Assembly: GCF_000686605.1 (NCBI RefSeq)
Contig: NZ_JMLC01000003.1
Span: 105,617-169,616 of the forward strand
Direction of reading: 5' to 3'
Origin: Streptococcus sobrinus DSM 20742 = ATCC 33478
GTDB taxonomy: Bacteria; Bacillota; Bacilli; Lactobacillales; Streptococcaceae
DNA: 64,000 nt
Shown: piece by piece, positions 37,494 to 47,212 of the stretch
How the letters are laid out: the number at the start of each line of letters is the position of its first letter
How positions within the stretch are numbered: the stretch's first letter is position 1
Notes under the pieces: model-generated
Databases searched by the model: none
What the model was told of the DNA's origin: nothing
The model's input: the letters and a program-made list of their open reading frames with translations, nothing else
Made by a program: the position numbers and the translations under genes

Positions 37494-38696
37494 ATGAACG
37501 AATTTGAAGATTTGCTAAACAGTGTTAGTGAAGTTAACCCTGGTGATGTTGTCACTGCTGAAGTTTTGACAGTTGATAATGGTCAAGCAAACGTAATCAT
37601 AGAAGGTACTGGTATCGAAGGTGTATTGACTCTTCGTGAATTGACTAACAATCGTGAAGCTGACATTAATGATTTTGTCAATGCTGGCGATAAAATTGAA
37701 GTTCTTGTCCTTCGCCAAGTTGTCGGAAAAGATACAGATACCGTTACTTATCTTGTCTCTAAAAAACGCTTGGAAGCACGTAAGGCTTGGGACAAACTTG
37801 TCGGTCGTGAAGGTGAAGTTGTAACCGTTAAGGGAACTCGCGCTGTTAAGGGCGGCCTTTCAGTTGAATTTGAAGGACTTCGTGGATTTATTCCAGCTTC
37901 AATGCTTGATACTCGCTTTGTTCGTAATACTGAACAATTTGTTGGTCAAGATATCGAAGCTAAAATCAAAGAAGTTGATCCAGCTGAGAACCGTTTCATC
38001 CTGTCACGTCGTGAAGTTGTAGAAGAAAAGAATGCAGCAGCTCGTCAAGAAATCTTCTCTAAACTTGAAGTTGGCTCAATCGTTAAGGGTAAAGTTGCTC
38101 GTTTGACAAGCTTCGGTGCCTTCGTTGACCTTGGCGGTGTTGATGGACTTGTTCACGTGACTGAATTGTCTCACGAACGTAACGTCTCACCTAAGTCAGT
38201 GGTTTCTGTTGGTGATGAAATCGATGTTAAGGTACTTGCTATCGACGAAGAAGCAGGACGTATTTCATTGTCGTTGAAAGCAACAACCCCTGGACCATGG
38301 GACGGTGTTGAACAAAAATTGGCTGCCGGTGATGTTATCGACGGTAAAGTTAAACGCTTAACTGACTTCGGTGCCTTTGTTGAGGTTCTTCCTGGTATTG
38401 ATGGACTTGTTCACATCTCACAAATTTCTCACAAACGTGTTGAAAATCCAAAAGATGTCCTTTCAGTAGGTCAAGATGTTCAAGTTAAGGTCTTGTCAGT
38501 AGATGCTGATGCAGAACGTGTATCCTTGTCTATCAAGGCACTTCAAGAACGCCCAGCTGATGCTGAAGGCCAAAACCAAGGTGAAAAACGTCAATCACGT
38601 CCACGTCGTCAAAAACGTGAAAAACGCGATTACGAATTGCCAGAAACTCAAACAGGTTTCTCAATGGCAGATCTCTTTGGAGATATCGAATTATAA
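37494..38696 (+). CDS. rpsA: 30S ribosomal protein S1
   Basis: mRNA-binding ribosomal protein. The 400-aa Gram-positive form has four S1 (OB-fold) domains at about 16-85, 103-168, 188-260 and 275-350. The last two carry the clear RNA-binding pattern SFGAFVDLGGVDGLVHVTELSH and DFGAFVEVLPGIDGLVHISQ (each within its domain). A basic tail (RQSRPRRQKREKRDYELPE) follows. E. coli S1 has six domains, so this is the shorter firmicute version. Codon use is strongly biased as in highly expressed genes. GGAGG lies 10 nt before ATG. Confidence 0.95.
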   Translation: MNEFEDLLNSVSEVNPGDVVTAEVLTVDNGQANVIIEGTGIEGVLTLRELTNNREADINDFVNAGDKIEVLVLRQVVGKDTDTVTYLVSKKRLEARKAWDKLVGREGEVVTVKGTRAVKGGLSVEFEGLRGFIPASMLDTRFVRNTEQFVGQDIEAKIKEVDPAENRFILSRREVVEEKNAAARQEIFSKLEVGSIVKGKVARLTSFGAFVDLGGVDGLVHVTELSHERNVSPKSVVSVGDEIDVKVLAIDEEAGRISLSLKATTPGPWDGVEQKLAAGDVIDGKVKRLTDFGAFVEVLPGIDGLVHISQISHKRVENPKDVLSVGQDVQVKVLSVDADAERVSLSIKALQERPADAEGQNQGEKRQSRPRRQKREKRDYELPETQTGFSMADLFGDIEL

Positions 38697-38703
38697 GATT
38701 AAG

Positions 38704-38728
38704 AACAGCTCTTGGGCTGTTTTTTTTG
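38704..38728 (+). terminator. Intrinsic terminator after rpsA
   Basis: AACAGC pairs with GCTGTT, followed by eight T in total. Confidence 0.85.
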
Positions 38729-38956
38729 CAATTTAAACGGCTATCTATGAGGCTTAAACGTATTGGTGTCGGCTCATAGATTATGGACACCTACCTGTGA
38801 TTTTCGACAGGCCAGTTTCTATACTTCGATATTTGATGTCCAAGTGAGGCCCAGAAATGGCTTTTCAAACGGGCCTTTGGAATTTCCGCCTTGCCTGAAA
38901 ATCTTGGATTTTCCTATAGCAATATCTCAGTTAACATGGTATAATAATAGTCGTTG

Positions 38957-39028
38957 CCACTCTTAGTGTAATGGATATCACGTAAGATTCCGGTTCTTGA
39001 GATGGGGGTTCGATTCCCTCAGAGTGGA
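38957..39028 (+). tRNA. tRNA-Arg (CCG)
   Basis: The acceptor CCACTCT pairs with AGAGTGG, discriminator A. The anticodon CCG is at 38990-38992 in a TTCCGGT loop closed by TAAGA/TCTTG, and the T arm is GGGGGTTCGATTCCCTC. The preceding 38730-38955 has dyads (for example GGACACCTACC) but no gene; a TATAAT at 38939-38944 is a likely -10. Confidence 0.92.
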
Positions 39029-39032
39029 AAAG

Positions 39033-39064
39033 AAAAGACCGTTAGTTAAACTAGCGGTCTTTTA
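39033..39064 (+). terminator. Intrinsic terminator after tRNA-Arg
   Basis: AAAAGACCG and inner AGTT pair with ACT and CGGTCTTTT; T-run follows. Confidence 0.8.
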
Positions 39065-39137
39065 TTGTATGATGATTTATCCAATGGTAATTTTCAGTAT
39101 ATAAAAAAGAATCTACATGAGGTTCTTCCATTAATGC

Positions 39138-39725
39138 TTAGAAAATTTGCAGGAGCCATTTACCACCCAGTACCCAAATCAGATTGTAACCGATGACAGA
39201 GAGAGGCTTGGTCCAAAGCATAATCAGACTGAACTTCTTTATGGGCATATTGGTCAGACCAGTTACCATGACCACCAGGTCAGCTGGGGATACTGGTGAA
39301 ACCATACAGAAGATAAAGAAATACTGATAACCAGGGCTCTCTAGCTTGGCTTCATACTTGCGGAAGGTTTCCTCCTTAACGAAGAGCAGGATAAACCTGC
39401 GACCATATTTTTGAACCAGAGCAAAGAGAATGATACTACCGATAATAATACCGACAGAATTGTAGATAAGTCCTGGCCAGAAGCCAAAGACGGCGAAACC
39501 AACAATCGTCGTCACGCCACCAGGGATGATGGGAAAGACTACTTGGATAATCTGAATCAGAATGAAAATGAAGGGCGATAGTATCTTATACTGGATGACC
39601 CAGTTTTTGAAGCGATCAAAGTCACTTAGAGTGCCATCTCTGAAGAGCCAGATTGCAAAAATAGCAGAGGCAATAAGGACAATCCAGCCCAGCCATTGAA
39701 TAGCTTTTTTTGTAAATTCGTACAT
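39138..39725 (-). CDS. TVP38/TMEM64 (DedA-like) membrane protein
   Basis: The 195-aa protein has about five hydrophobic segments and the family core FPIIPGGVTTIVGFAVFG followed by GLIYNSVGIIIGSIILF and a basic KYGRRF loop. Members are related to DedA/VTT proteins, several of which move lipids across membranes; the substrate here is unknown. It is alone on the minus strand between tRNA-Arg and ssrA, divergent from ssrA. Confidence 0.85.
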   Translation of the reverse strand: MYEFTKKAIQWLGWIVLIASAIFAIWLFRDGTLSDFDRFKNWVIQYKILSPFIFILIQIIQVVFPIIPGGVTTIVGFAVFGFWPGLIYNSVGIIIGSIILFALVQKYGRRFILLFVKEETFRKYEAKLESPGYQYFFIFCMVSPVSPADLVVMVTGLTNMPIKKFSLIMLWTKPLSVIGYNLIWVLGGKWLLQIF

Positions 39726-39754
39726 GCTAAAATTATACCTTAATTCCCTTATTT

Positions 39755-39783
39755 TTGCTATTTTTAGGTGGATTTGTTATAAT
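39755..39783 (+). promoter_or_regulatory. ssrA promoter
   Basis: TTGCTA (39755-39760), 17 bp, TATAAT (39778-39783) with TG two bases before it. Confidence 0.75.
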
Positions 39784-39800
39784 GGGCCAAGTAATATTTA

Positions 39801-40147
39801 GGGGTCGTTACGGATTCGACAGGCATTATGAGGCTTGTTTTGCAACCCATCGGCAGATGTAAAAATGCCAGTTAAATATAACTGCAAAAAATACAAATTC
39901 TTACGCAGTAGCTGCCTAAACACCAGCCTGTGTGACTAATAGCGAATGGCTTGTGTTTGCTTATTAGTCTTAAAAAACAGCAAGCTACGTTAGGCTGCAG
40001 TCAGGTCAGCCTAAAAGAGATCTACTGACTCGCAAGATTTAGGCTTGAGTTATGTGTCAAGGTCTTGTTAAAGCAATACATAACCTATGGTTGTAGACGA
40101 ATGAGTTAGCAGGTGTTTGGACGTGGGTTCGACTCCCACCGGCTCCA
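39801..40147 (+). ncRNA. ssrA: tmRNA (SsrA)
   Basis: Rescues stalled ribosomes and tags the unfinished protein for proteolysis. The 5' end GGGGTCG pairs with CGGCTCC at the 3' end, and the tRNA-like T arm is GTGGGTTCGACTCCCAC. The tag ORF runs 39884-39919 and encodes AKNTNSYAVAA followed by TAA, the typical streptococcal tag. CCA is not encoded. Pseudoknot-forming segments lie on both sides of the tag. Confidence 0.97.
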
Positions 40148-40190
40148 TTGAGAGAATATCTTAGTTTTAGATAGAGAGAAGGATGTTATT

Positions 40191-40820
40191 ATGAAAAAAG
40201 TATTAGTGACCCTAGTGGCTTTACTTGCTGCTATCGTTTTAGTATCTTGTAAGAAAAATAATCAGAGTAAGACCTCATCCTTTAGTCTGAGTTCCACGAC
40301 TCTACAGAGTTCTGACAATCATGATGGTGTCCGTAAGAACTTCGATAAGGTTAAGGTTGGAAAGTCCGATAATGACTTTGCTGGTGGTACTAACCTAGCC
40401 CAATTAAAACAATATTTTGGTCAACCAAAGAGTCACAAACAAGAAAAGCCTTCGTCCGGGAATATCACCTTGGATGTTTATACTTGGAACGTTGGTAATA
40501 TCACAGTTGAAGTCAAACTCTTCAAAGATAGTACCTTAGTTCGTTCCATTAAGGGCTACACCTATCAGAGGGATGCTAATTTTTCTGCGAAAGACTATAA
40601 GAATTTGAAGAATGGCTATGCTTATTCAAGCATGGTTGCCAAGTACGGGGCACCAGATAGCCTTTCAGAAGCAGCATCGTCTGATAAAACTGAGATCCAA
40701 GCTGTTTGGTCCAGTAATCTTAAATTAGCCAAGGGCCAAAAGGAGGGGCAGATGATTCTAAACTTTACTAATGGCAAATTGACCGATAAGGAGCAGTCTG
40801 GATTAGGTCAAGCAAAATAA
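40191..40820 (+). CDS. Lipoprotein with two SmpA/BLIP-like lobes
   Basis: The 209-aa protein has a signal peptide with lipobox LVSC (Cys20) and a Ser/Thr-rich linker. Two repeated lobes follow: FDKVKVGKSDNDFAGGTNLA and QLKQYFGQP (about 52-125), then DYKNLKNGYAYSSMVAKYGAP (about 130-200). The pattern is that of the DUF3862/SmpA-OmlA or BLIP-like fold. It shares the second-lobe pattern with the tandem proteins at 57727-60213. Extracellular, membrane-anchored; binding partner unknown. It follows ssrA by 43 bp and ends at a bidirectional terminator. Confidence 0.75.
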   Translation: MKKVLVTLVALLAAIVLVSCKKNNQSKTSSFSLSSTTLQSSDNHDGVRKNFDKVKVGKSDNDFAGGTNLAQLKQYFGQPKSHKQEKPSSGNITLDVYTWNVGNITVEVKLFKDSTLVRSIKGYTYQRDANFSAKDYKNLKNGYAYSSMVAKYGAPDSLSEAASSDKTEIQAVWSSNLKLAKGQKEGQMILNFTNGKLTDKEQSGLGQAK

Positions 40821-40828
40821 ACAACAAG

Positions 40829-40856
40829 AAAAAAGCCTTGATTTCAAGGCTTTTTC
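40829..40856. terminator. Bidirectional intrinsic terminator
   Basis: AAAAAGCCTT pairs with AAGGCTTTTT. It serves the lipoprotein gene (+) and the convergent ABC operon (-). Confidence 0.85.
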
Positions 40857-40865
40857 TATAATCAG

Positions 40866-41651
40866 TTATTGAATATCGACTTTGTATTTTATGATATAGT
40901 GGGTGACCTGATACCAGATGAAGGCGAGAACAGCATCAACAAGGATTCCGACTATTACCCGTGTGTTATAATCCACAATAATATTTTCATTACCAGTTGC
41001 TATTTGAAGGAAACTATTGACAAAGGTGAAAATCCCCTCAATAACAAAGTAGCTAATGAAAGCCATTAAAACCCGATGATTACGGAAAAGTTGACCAACA
41101 GAAATAGCAGCATAAATTAAGAGAATATTTGCGACCCGTCCGACAATTGACCCTAATAACCATAGTGGGACACTGTTGTGAATGGCAGTGACTGTTGCCT
41201 TAGGTAAAGAAGCATAAATTCTACTATAGAATTCAGAAACTTCTTGCTGATTAATAAAGAGATAGATTAATCCCATAGCTAAGGCAATGACTAAATAATT
41301 ACCGATTGTTAAAGCTAAAGCTGCCGAAAGTTTTGAAGAAATCAACTGACTTTCTTTAACTGGTAGTGTTAGACTCAGATAACCCTCACGACCGAAAAGA
41401 TGACTATAGAAGCGGCGGATGATTAAAATCAGAGTGGCAATTAATTGGCCGATAATTAAGCTGATAAAGGCAAAGACGAGTAAGACAAAGGTTACGACCA
41501 GTAAACCACCATTGTTAAGTAGGTCGTAGTGACGACTTAGATAGGAAGCATAGAAACCCAAAACTAAGCTGGCCAATAGAATTAAACCATTCATGGCTAA
41601 ATACCAGTGTCCGACTGCCTTAAATTCATACTTAACTAATTTACTAAACAT
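40866..41651 (-). CDS. ABC transporter permease (YtrC/D-like)
   Basis: The 261-aa protein has six hydrophobic segments and begins MFSKLVKYEFKAVGHWYL, the short cytoplasmic start typical of ABC-2-type permeases linked to GntR regulators. It is the third gene of a GntR-ATPase-permease operon on the minus strand. Such YtrA-type operons often respond to cell-wall-active or membrane-active peptides; the substrate here is not known. Confidence 0.8.
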   Translation of the reverse strand: MFSKLVKYEFKAVGHWYLAMNGLILLASLVLGFYASYLSRHYDLLNNGGLLVVTFVLLVFAFISLIIGQLIATLILIIRRFYSHLFGREGYLSLTLPVKESQLISSKLSAALALTIGNYLVIALAMGLIYLFINQQEVSEFYSRIYASLPKATVTAIHNSVPLWLLGSIVGRVANILLIYAAISVGQLFRNHRVLMAFISYFVIEGIFTFVNSFLQIATGNENIIVDYNTRVIVGILVDAVLAFIWYQVTHYIIKYKVDIQ

Positions 41652-41662
41652 ACGGAGACCTC

Positions 41663-42361
41663 CTAGTTCTGGAATATTTCTCTAAAGAGTGAATCAATGG
41701 ATTTTCCGTGTTCAAAGCGGATATCATCACTGTTACCCTCAAGGATAACTTTGCCCTCTTTTAGAAAAATCACATCATCAAGAATTTGTTCAACATCTGC
41801 AATCAGATGGGTAGAAATGATAACCGAAGCATCTTCTGAATAGTTGTTGATAATGGTACGCAGAATATAATCCCTTGCGGCTGGGTCAACTCCACCGATA
41901 GGCTCGTCTAGAATATAAAGTTTGGCCTTTCGACTCATGACCAGGATAAGTTGAACTTTTTCCTTGTTACCTTTGGATAAATTTTTAATCTTCTCTTTAG
42001 AGTCAATACCGAGGTCTTCGAGTAGATGCTCAGCCTTTTGATAATCAAAATCTTCATAAAAATCTTTGAACATATTCAAGGCTTGTTTGACCGAAAAGTT
42101 TTCGTTTAGATAGCTAGTATCTGGCAGATATGAGATTATCTTTTTGGAGTCTGCAGAAGGGTGGAAGCCATCAACAACGATGTCACCGCTTGTCTGCTTG
42201 AGTAAACCGTTGATGAGCTTAATCAGGGTAGTTTTTCCGCTCCCGTTTGGTCCTAGTAATCCAATAATTTTACCACTAGAAATAGTCAAGCTTACGTCAT
42301 CCAATGCTTGATGTTGGCCATAAGCTTTTGAGACGTGGTGTACTTGTAGTAATTTCTCCAT
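41663..42361 (-). CDS. ABC transporter ATPase (YtrB-like)
   Basis: The 232-aa ATPase has Walker A LLGPNGSGKTTLIK, signature LSKGNKEKV, Walker B LYILDEPIGGVDP and the switch His in ISTHLIADVE. It energises the permease 11 bp downstream. The deviant signature (SKGNKEK for SGGQ) is usual in this subfamily. A GAAAGAGAGA stretch acts as Shine-Dalgarno. Confidence 0.88.
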   Translation of the reverse strand: MEKLLQVHHVSKAYGQHQALDDVSLTISSGKIIGLLGPNGSGKTTLIKLINGLLKQTSGDIVVDGFHPSADSKKIISYLPDTSYLNENFSVKQALNMFKDFYEDFDYQKAEHLLEDLGIDSKEKIKNLSKGNKEKVQLILVMSRKAKLYILDEPIGGVDPAARDYILRTIINNYSEDASVIISTHLIADVEQILDDVIFLKEGKVILEGNSDDIRFEHGKSIDSLFREIFQN

Positions 42362-42385
42362 GTTTGTCTCTCTTTCTTGATTCGG

Positions 42386-42760
42386 CTACTTTTCTGACTG
42401 ATTCATCAGATATTTCTTGGTTTCTTCTAAGATTTCTTGATTAGAAAATCCGATATTTGCCATATTTGAAGCAAAGCCAGCAATTTCATCTTCGGCAAGT
42501 TCAACTCGCTTTTCCTTAATAAGCTCTTCGTCTTCGGTAACAAAGCGGCCAGCAGTTCGACGAGAGAATACGATTCCTTCACGCTCTAGTTCGGTAAAGG
42601 CTCTCTGCATGGTGTTTGGATTGACACCGGCTTCCTGAGCGTAGTCTCGAACAGTTGGCAATTGTTCTCCTTGCTTCATTTCTTGGCTAACGATTTTGAT
42701 TTTAATGTTTTTTGCAATTTGCAAATAGATTGGTGATTTTTCATCAAAGGTCCAAGCCAT
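42386..42760 (-). CDS. GntR-family regulator, YtrA subfamily
   Basis: The 124-aa repressor has an N-terminal winged helix (PIYLQIAKNIKIKIVSQEM, LPTVRDYAQEAGVNPNTMQR) and the short dimerisation tail that defines YtrA-type GntR proteins. It most likely represses its own operon until inducer arrives. ATG 42760 is chosen because GGAGGAGAC lies directly upstream; an in-frame start at 42775 would disrupt that site. Confidence 0.9.
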   Translation of the reverse strand: MAWTFDEKSPIYLQIAKNIKIKIVSQEMKQGEQLPTVRDYAQEAGVNPNTMQRAFTELEREGIVFSRRTAGRFVTEDEELIKEKRVELAEDEIAGFASNMANIGFSNQEILEETKKYLMNQSEK

Positions 42761-42795
42761 ATAGTCTCCTCCCAATTTATAATTGTCATAAATAA

Positions 42796-42824
42796 ATAAT
42801 ACAGTAAAATTATTTAAATATCAA
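42796..42824 (-). promoter_or_regulatory. Promoter of the GntR-ABC operon
   Basis: On the minus strand TTGATA (42824-42819), 17 bp, TATTAT (42801-42796). It is AT-rich with no clear palindromic operator. Confidence 0.6.
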
Positions 42825-42942
42825 GTTCTATTCCTTGTAATCTAAGAGTATAATAAGCTAAATCTAGGGCTTGAAGGAGAAAATTCTTTGCTTTCATAGT
42901 ATAATAATAATTAACTAACAAACAAGAAAGAAAGGATATGAG

Positions 42943-45900
42943 ATGTTTGCACCCATAGATACTAAGACAGTCTATAGCTTTATGGATAGCTTGGTTAATC
43001 TCAAATCTTACGTAAAAAGGGCCAAGGAATTGGGTTACAGCCATCTTGGCATTATGGACCAAGACAATCTTTATGGGGCCTATCATTTTGTAGTAGAAGC
43101 AAAAAAAGAAGGGTTGCAAGCGGTGATTGGTCTGGAACTATCTTTTAGACTTGATGATGAGAGTCCCTTAACCTTACAATTGCTGGCTCTAGATACCCGT
43201 GGCTACCAGAACTTGTTAAAACTTTCGACCTTAAAAATGAGCGAGGGTTTGGGACTAAAGGATTTGCCCAACTATCTATCGGGGCTGGCTGTTTTAGTTC
43301 CTTATTTTGATGAGATTGATTCCCTAGAACTTCCTTTTGACTACTATATTGGAGTGTTTTTGGATAGTCCAAAACAAGCCTATTCCAAACCCATTTTGCC
43401 TCTGCAGACTGTTCGCTATTATCAGGAAGAGGATCGTAAGACCCTGCAGGTTTTACACGCTATCAGGGATAATTTACCCTTAAAAGATGTCAGACCACCC
43501 CAAGCTGGTCAATTCCTGCGGTCGCGTCAGGAGATGGAAGAGGCCTTTGAGCAGACCTTTCCAGAAAGCCTAGAAAATTTAGAAGAGCTCTTGAGGCCAG
43601 TTGCTTATCAATTTGATCACCGACTAAAGCTACCACGTTTTAATCGGGATAAAGAGCCTGTACTTGAGTTGCGAGAACGGGCAGAAGCTGGGCTAAAAGA
43701 CAAGGAGCTCTTGAATAGAACCTACCAAGAGCGGTTGGATAAGGAACTCGGTATTATCCATAAGATGGGCTTTGACGATTACTTTTTGATTGTCTGGGAT
43801 CTCCTGCATTTTGGACGTTCTCGCCACTATTATATGGGAATGGGGCGGGGGTCAGCCGCGGGTAGCTTGGTTGCTTTTGCCCTTGATATTACCGGCATTG
43901 ACCCCGTTAAAAATAATCTACTCTTTGAACGCTTCCTCAATGAAGAACGTTACTCTATGCCAGATATTGATATTGACCTACCAGATGTCTACCGGACAGA
44001 ATTTCTTCATTATGTCAGAGATCGTTATGGCAGCCGACATTCTGCTCAGATTGTGACCTATTCAACCTTTGGTGCCAAGCAAGCCATTCGGGACGTTTTC
44101 AAACGTTTTGGAGCAGCTGAATATGAATTAACCAATATCACCCGCAAGATTGGTTTTCGGGATGACTTAGCTTCTGCCTATGAAAAGAATTTATCCTTCC
44201 GTCAGATTATTAATAGTAAACTGGAGTATCAGAAGGCCTTTGCCATCGCTAAGAAGATTGAAGGGCAACCGCGTCAGACCTCAATCCATGCGGCTGGGAT
44301 TGTCATGAGTGATGACGACCTGACCAATCATATCCCGCTTAAGTCTGGCGAGGATATGATGATTACTCAGTATGATGCTGGTGCCGTTGAGGCTAATGGT
44401 CTCTTGAAGATGGATTTTCTGGGGCTTCGTAATCTGACCTTCGTTCAACGGATGGATGAAAAATTGGCAGAAGAAAAAGGAATCAATTTGGATATCAGGA
44501 GTATTGACCTTGAAGACCCTGAAACTCTGGCCCTCTTTGCGACTGGTAGAACCAAGGGTATCTTCCAATTTGAACAGGCTGGGGCCATCAACCTTTTGAA
44601 GCGAATCAAGCCAGCACGGTTTGAAGAGATTGTTGCTACAACCAGCCTTAATCGGCCAGGTGCCAGCGACTATACTGAGAACTTTATTAAGCGAAAGTAT
44701 GGTAAGGAAGCTGTTGACTTGATTGACCCCTTAGTTGCCCCAATTTTGGAAGGAACCTACGGTATTATGCTCTATCAGGAGCAAGTCATGCAGATTGCCC
44801 AAGTTTTCGCTGGTTTCACGCTGGGTAAGGCCGACCTTTTGCGCCGAGCCATGTCTAAGAAAAATCAGGCGGAAATGCAGAAAATGGAAGCCGACTTTCT
44901 GCAGGGTGCCAAGGACTTGGGTCGAAATCCGGCCACAGCCAAGGAACTTTTTGAGCGTATGGCCAAATTCGCTGGCTATGGTTTTAACCGTAGCCATGCC
45001 TTTGCTTATTCAGCTCTAGCCTTTCAATTGGCCTATTTCAAGGCGCATTACCCTTCTATTTTTTATGATGTCATGCTCAATTATTCCAGCTCTGACTATA
45101 TCAGTGATGCCCTGCAGACCGATTTTAAAGTCGGGAGCTTATCCATCAATAGTGTTCCCTATGGGGATAAGATTTCTGCTGGCACAATATACATGGGCAT
45201 GAAGAATCTCAAGGGCTTCCCGAGAGACCTAGCCTACTGGATTATTGAAGAAAGGCCTTTTTCCTCAATTGAAGACTTTCTAACACGTCTGCCGGAGAAT
45301 TATCAAAAAGCCGACTACATCAGGCCCCTGATTCAGATTGGTCTATTTGATCAGTTTGAGTCCAATCGCCGTAAGCTAGAAGAGAATTTAGAACCTCTTT
45401 TCACCTTTGTCAATGAATTAGGCAGCCTCTTTGCTGAATCATCTTATAATTGGCTGGAGTCAGAAGATTATTCTCCGAGTCAGAAGTATGATTTAGAAAT
45501 GCAGTGGCTGGGTGTTGGCATCAGTCCCCATCCCCTAGTTAGTCTCGCTAAGGAAGTTGAAGGAGCCTATACTCCTTTTGATGAATTGATTGTCAATCAG
45601 CAGGCAAGAGTCTTGGGACAAATTGAAATAGTTCGGGTGATTCGCACTAAATCTAAAGGGGAGCAGATGGCTTTTGTAACCCTAACAGACACCAAGCAAA
45701 AGCTGGGTGTAACAGTCTTTCCAGAAAGTTATCAAAAGTGGCGGGAATTGCTAAAAGAAGGTCAGATCTTTTATATGACAGGCAAGGTTCAAGAAAGGGA
45801 CGGACGCTTGCAATTGGTCTTACAGACAATTGAAGCCGTGACAAGAGAGAAATTTTGGATTCAAATTTCAAATCATGCTCATGATAGGGAAATCGCTAAG

Positions 45901-46050
45901 GTTCTTCAAGCCTACCCAGGGCAAATTCCTGTTATCTTACACTACCAAGAAGGCAACCAAACTTTGCAGAGCAAACAATTATTTGTAGCAAAATCTGATC
46001 AGCTTCAAAAAGAGCTGACACCCTATGTTATGAAAACGATTTATCACTAA
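42943..46050 (+). CDS. dnaE: DNA polymerase III subunit alpha
   Basis: The 1035-aa DnaE-type replicative polymerase works with PolC in low-GC Gram-positives, probably extending primers on the lagging strand. It has an N-terminal PHP domain in which the usual HxH metal motif is IDTKTVYSFMDS, so the domain is probably inactive. The palm carries the catalytic aspartates PDIDIDLPD, and GRGSAAGSLVAFAL precedes it. The finger/thumb region includes TSLNRPGASDYTENF. A C-terminal OB fold (about 905-985; RVLGQIEIVRVIRTKSKG) follows. AGAAAGGAT site before ATG; a TATAAT at 42901-42906 is a likely -10. Confidence 0.96.
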   Translation: MFAPIDTKTVYSFMDSLVNLKSYVKRAKELGYSHLGIMDQDNLYGAYHFVVEAKKEGLQAVIGLELSFRLDDESPLTLQLLALDTRGYQNLLKLSTLKMSEGLGLKDLPNYLSGLAVLVPYFDEIDSLELPFDYYIGVFLDSPKQAYSKPILPLQTVRYYQEEDRKTLQVLHAIRDNLPLKDVRPPQAGQFLRSRQEMEEAFEQTFPESLENLEELLRPVAYQFDHRLKLPRFNRDKEPVLELRERAEAGLKDKELLNRTYQERLDKELGIIHKMGFDDYFLIVWDLLHFGRSRHYYMGMGRGSAAGSLVAFALDITGIDPVKNNLLFERFLNEERYSMPDIDIDLPDVYRTEFLHYVRDRYGSRHSAQIVTYSTFGAKQAIRDVFKRFGAAEYELTNITRKIGFRDDLASAYEKNLSFRQIINSKLEYQKAFAIAKKIEGQPRQTSIHAAGIVMSDDDLTNHIPLKSGEDMMITQYDAGAVEANGLLKMDFLGLRNLTFVQRMDEKLAEEKGINLDIRSIDLEDPETLALFATGRTKGIFQFEQAGAINLLKRIKPARFEEIVATTSLNRPGASDYTENFIKRKYGKEAVDLIDPLVAPILEGTYGIMLYQEQVMQIAQVFAGFTLGKADLLRRAMSKKNQAEMQKMEADFLQGAKDLGRNPATAKELFERMAKFAGYGFNRSHAFAYSALAFQLAYFKAHYPSIFYDVMLNYSSSDYISDALQTDFKVGSLSINSVPYGDKISAGTIYMGMKNLKGFPRDLAYWIIEERPFSSIEDFLTRLPENYQKADYIRPLIQIGLFDQFESNRRKLEENLEPLFTFVNELGSLFAESSYNWLESEDYSPSQKYDLEMQWLGVGISPHPLVSLAKEVEGAYTPFDELIVNQQARVLGQIEIVRVIRTKSKGEQMAFVTLTDTKQKLGVTVFPESYQKWRELLKEGQIFYMTGKVQERDGRLQLVLQTIEAVTREKFWIQISNHAHDREIAKVLQAYPGQIPVILHYQEGNQTLQSKQLFVAKSDQLQKELTPYVMKTIYH

Positions 46051-46083
46051 AAAAATTCCGAAAAAAGAGCATTTTAAAAACGA

Positions 46084-46095
46084 TTGTGCTATAAT
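46084..46095 (+). promoter_or_regulatory. Extended -10 for pfkA-pyk
   Basis: TGTGCTATAAT (TATAAT 46090-46095, TG at 46087-46088), 42 bp before the pfkA start. No clear -35. Confidence 0.6.
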
Positions 46096-46098
46096 TAA

Positions 46099-47142
<1,044 letters not shown>

Positions 47143-47212
47143 GAAACACTTATTAAATTTAGTTAATCCTATCCCAATAAGGGATGTAAAATAGAGGGAG
47201 TTCATACTTATC

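Noticed and set aside
38763..38966. 67-aa ORF upstream of tRNA-Arg
   Set aside because: No ribosome-binding site; overlaps the likely tRNA promoter and the tRNA.
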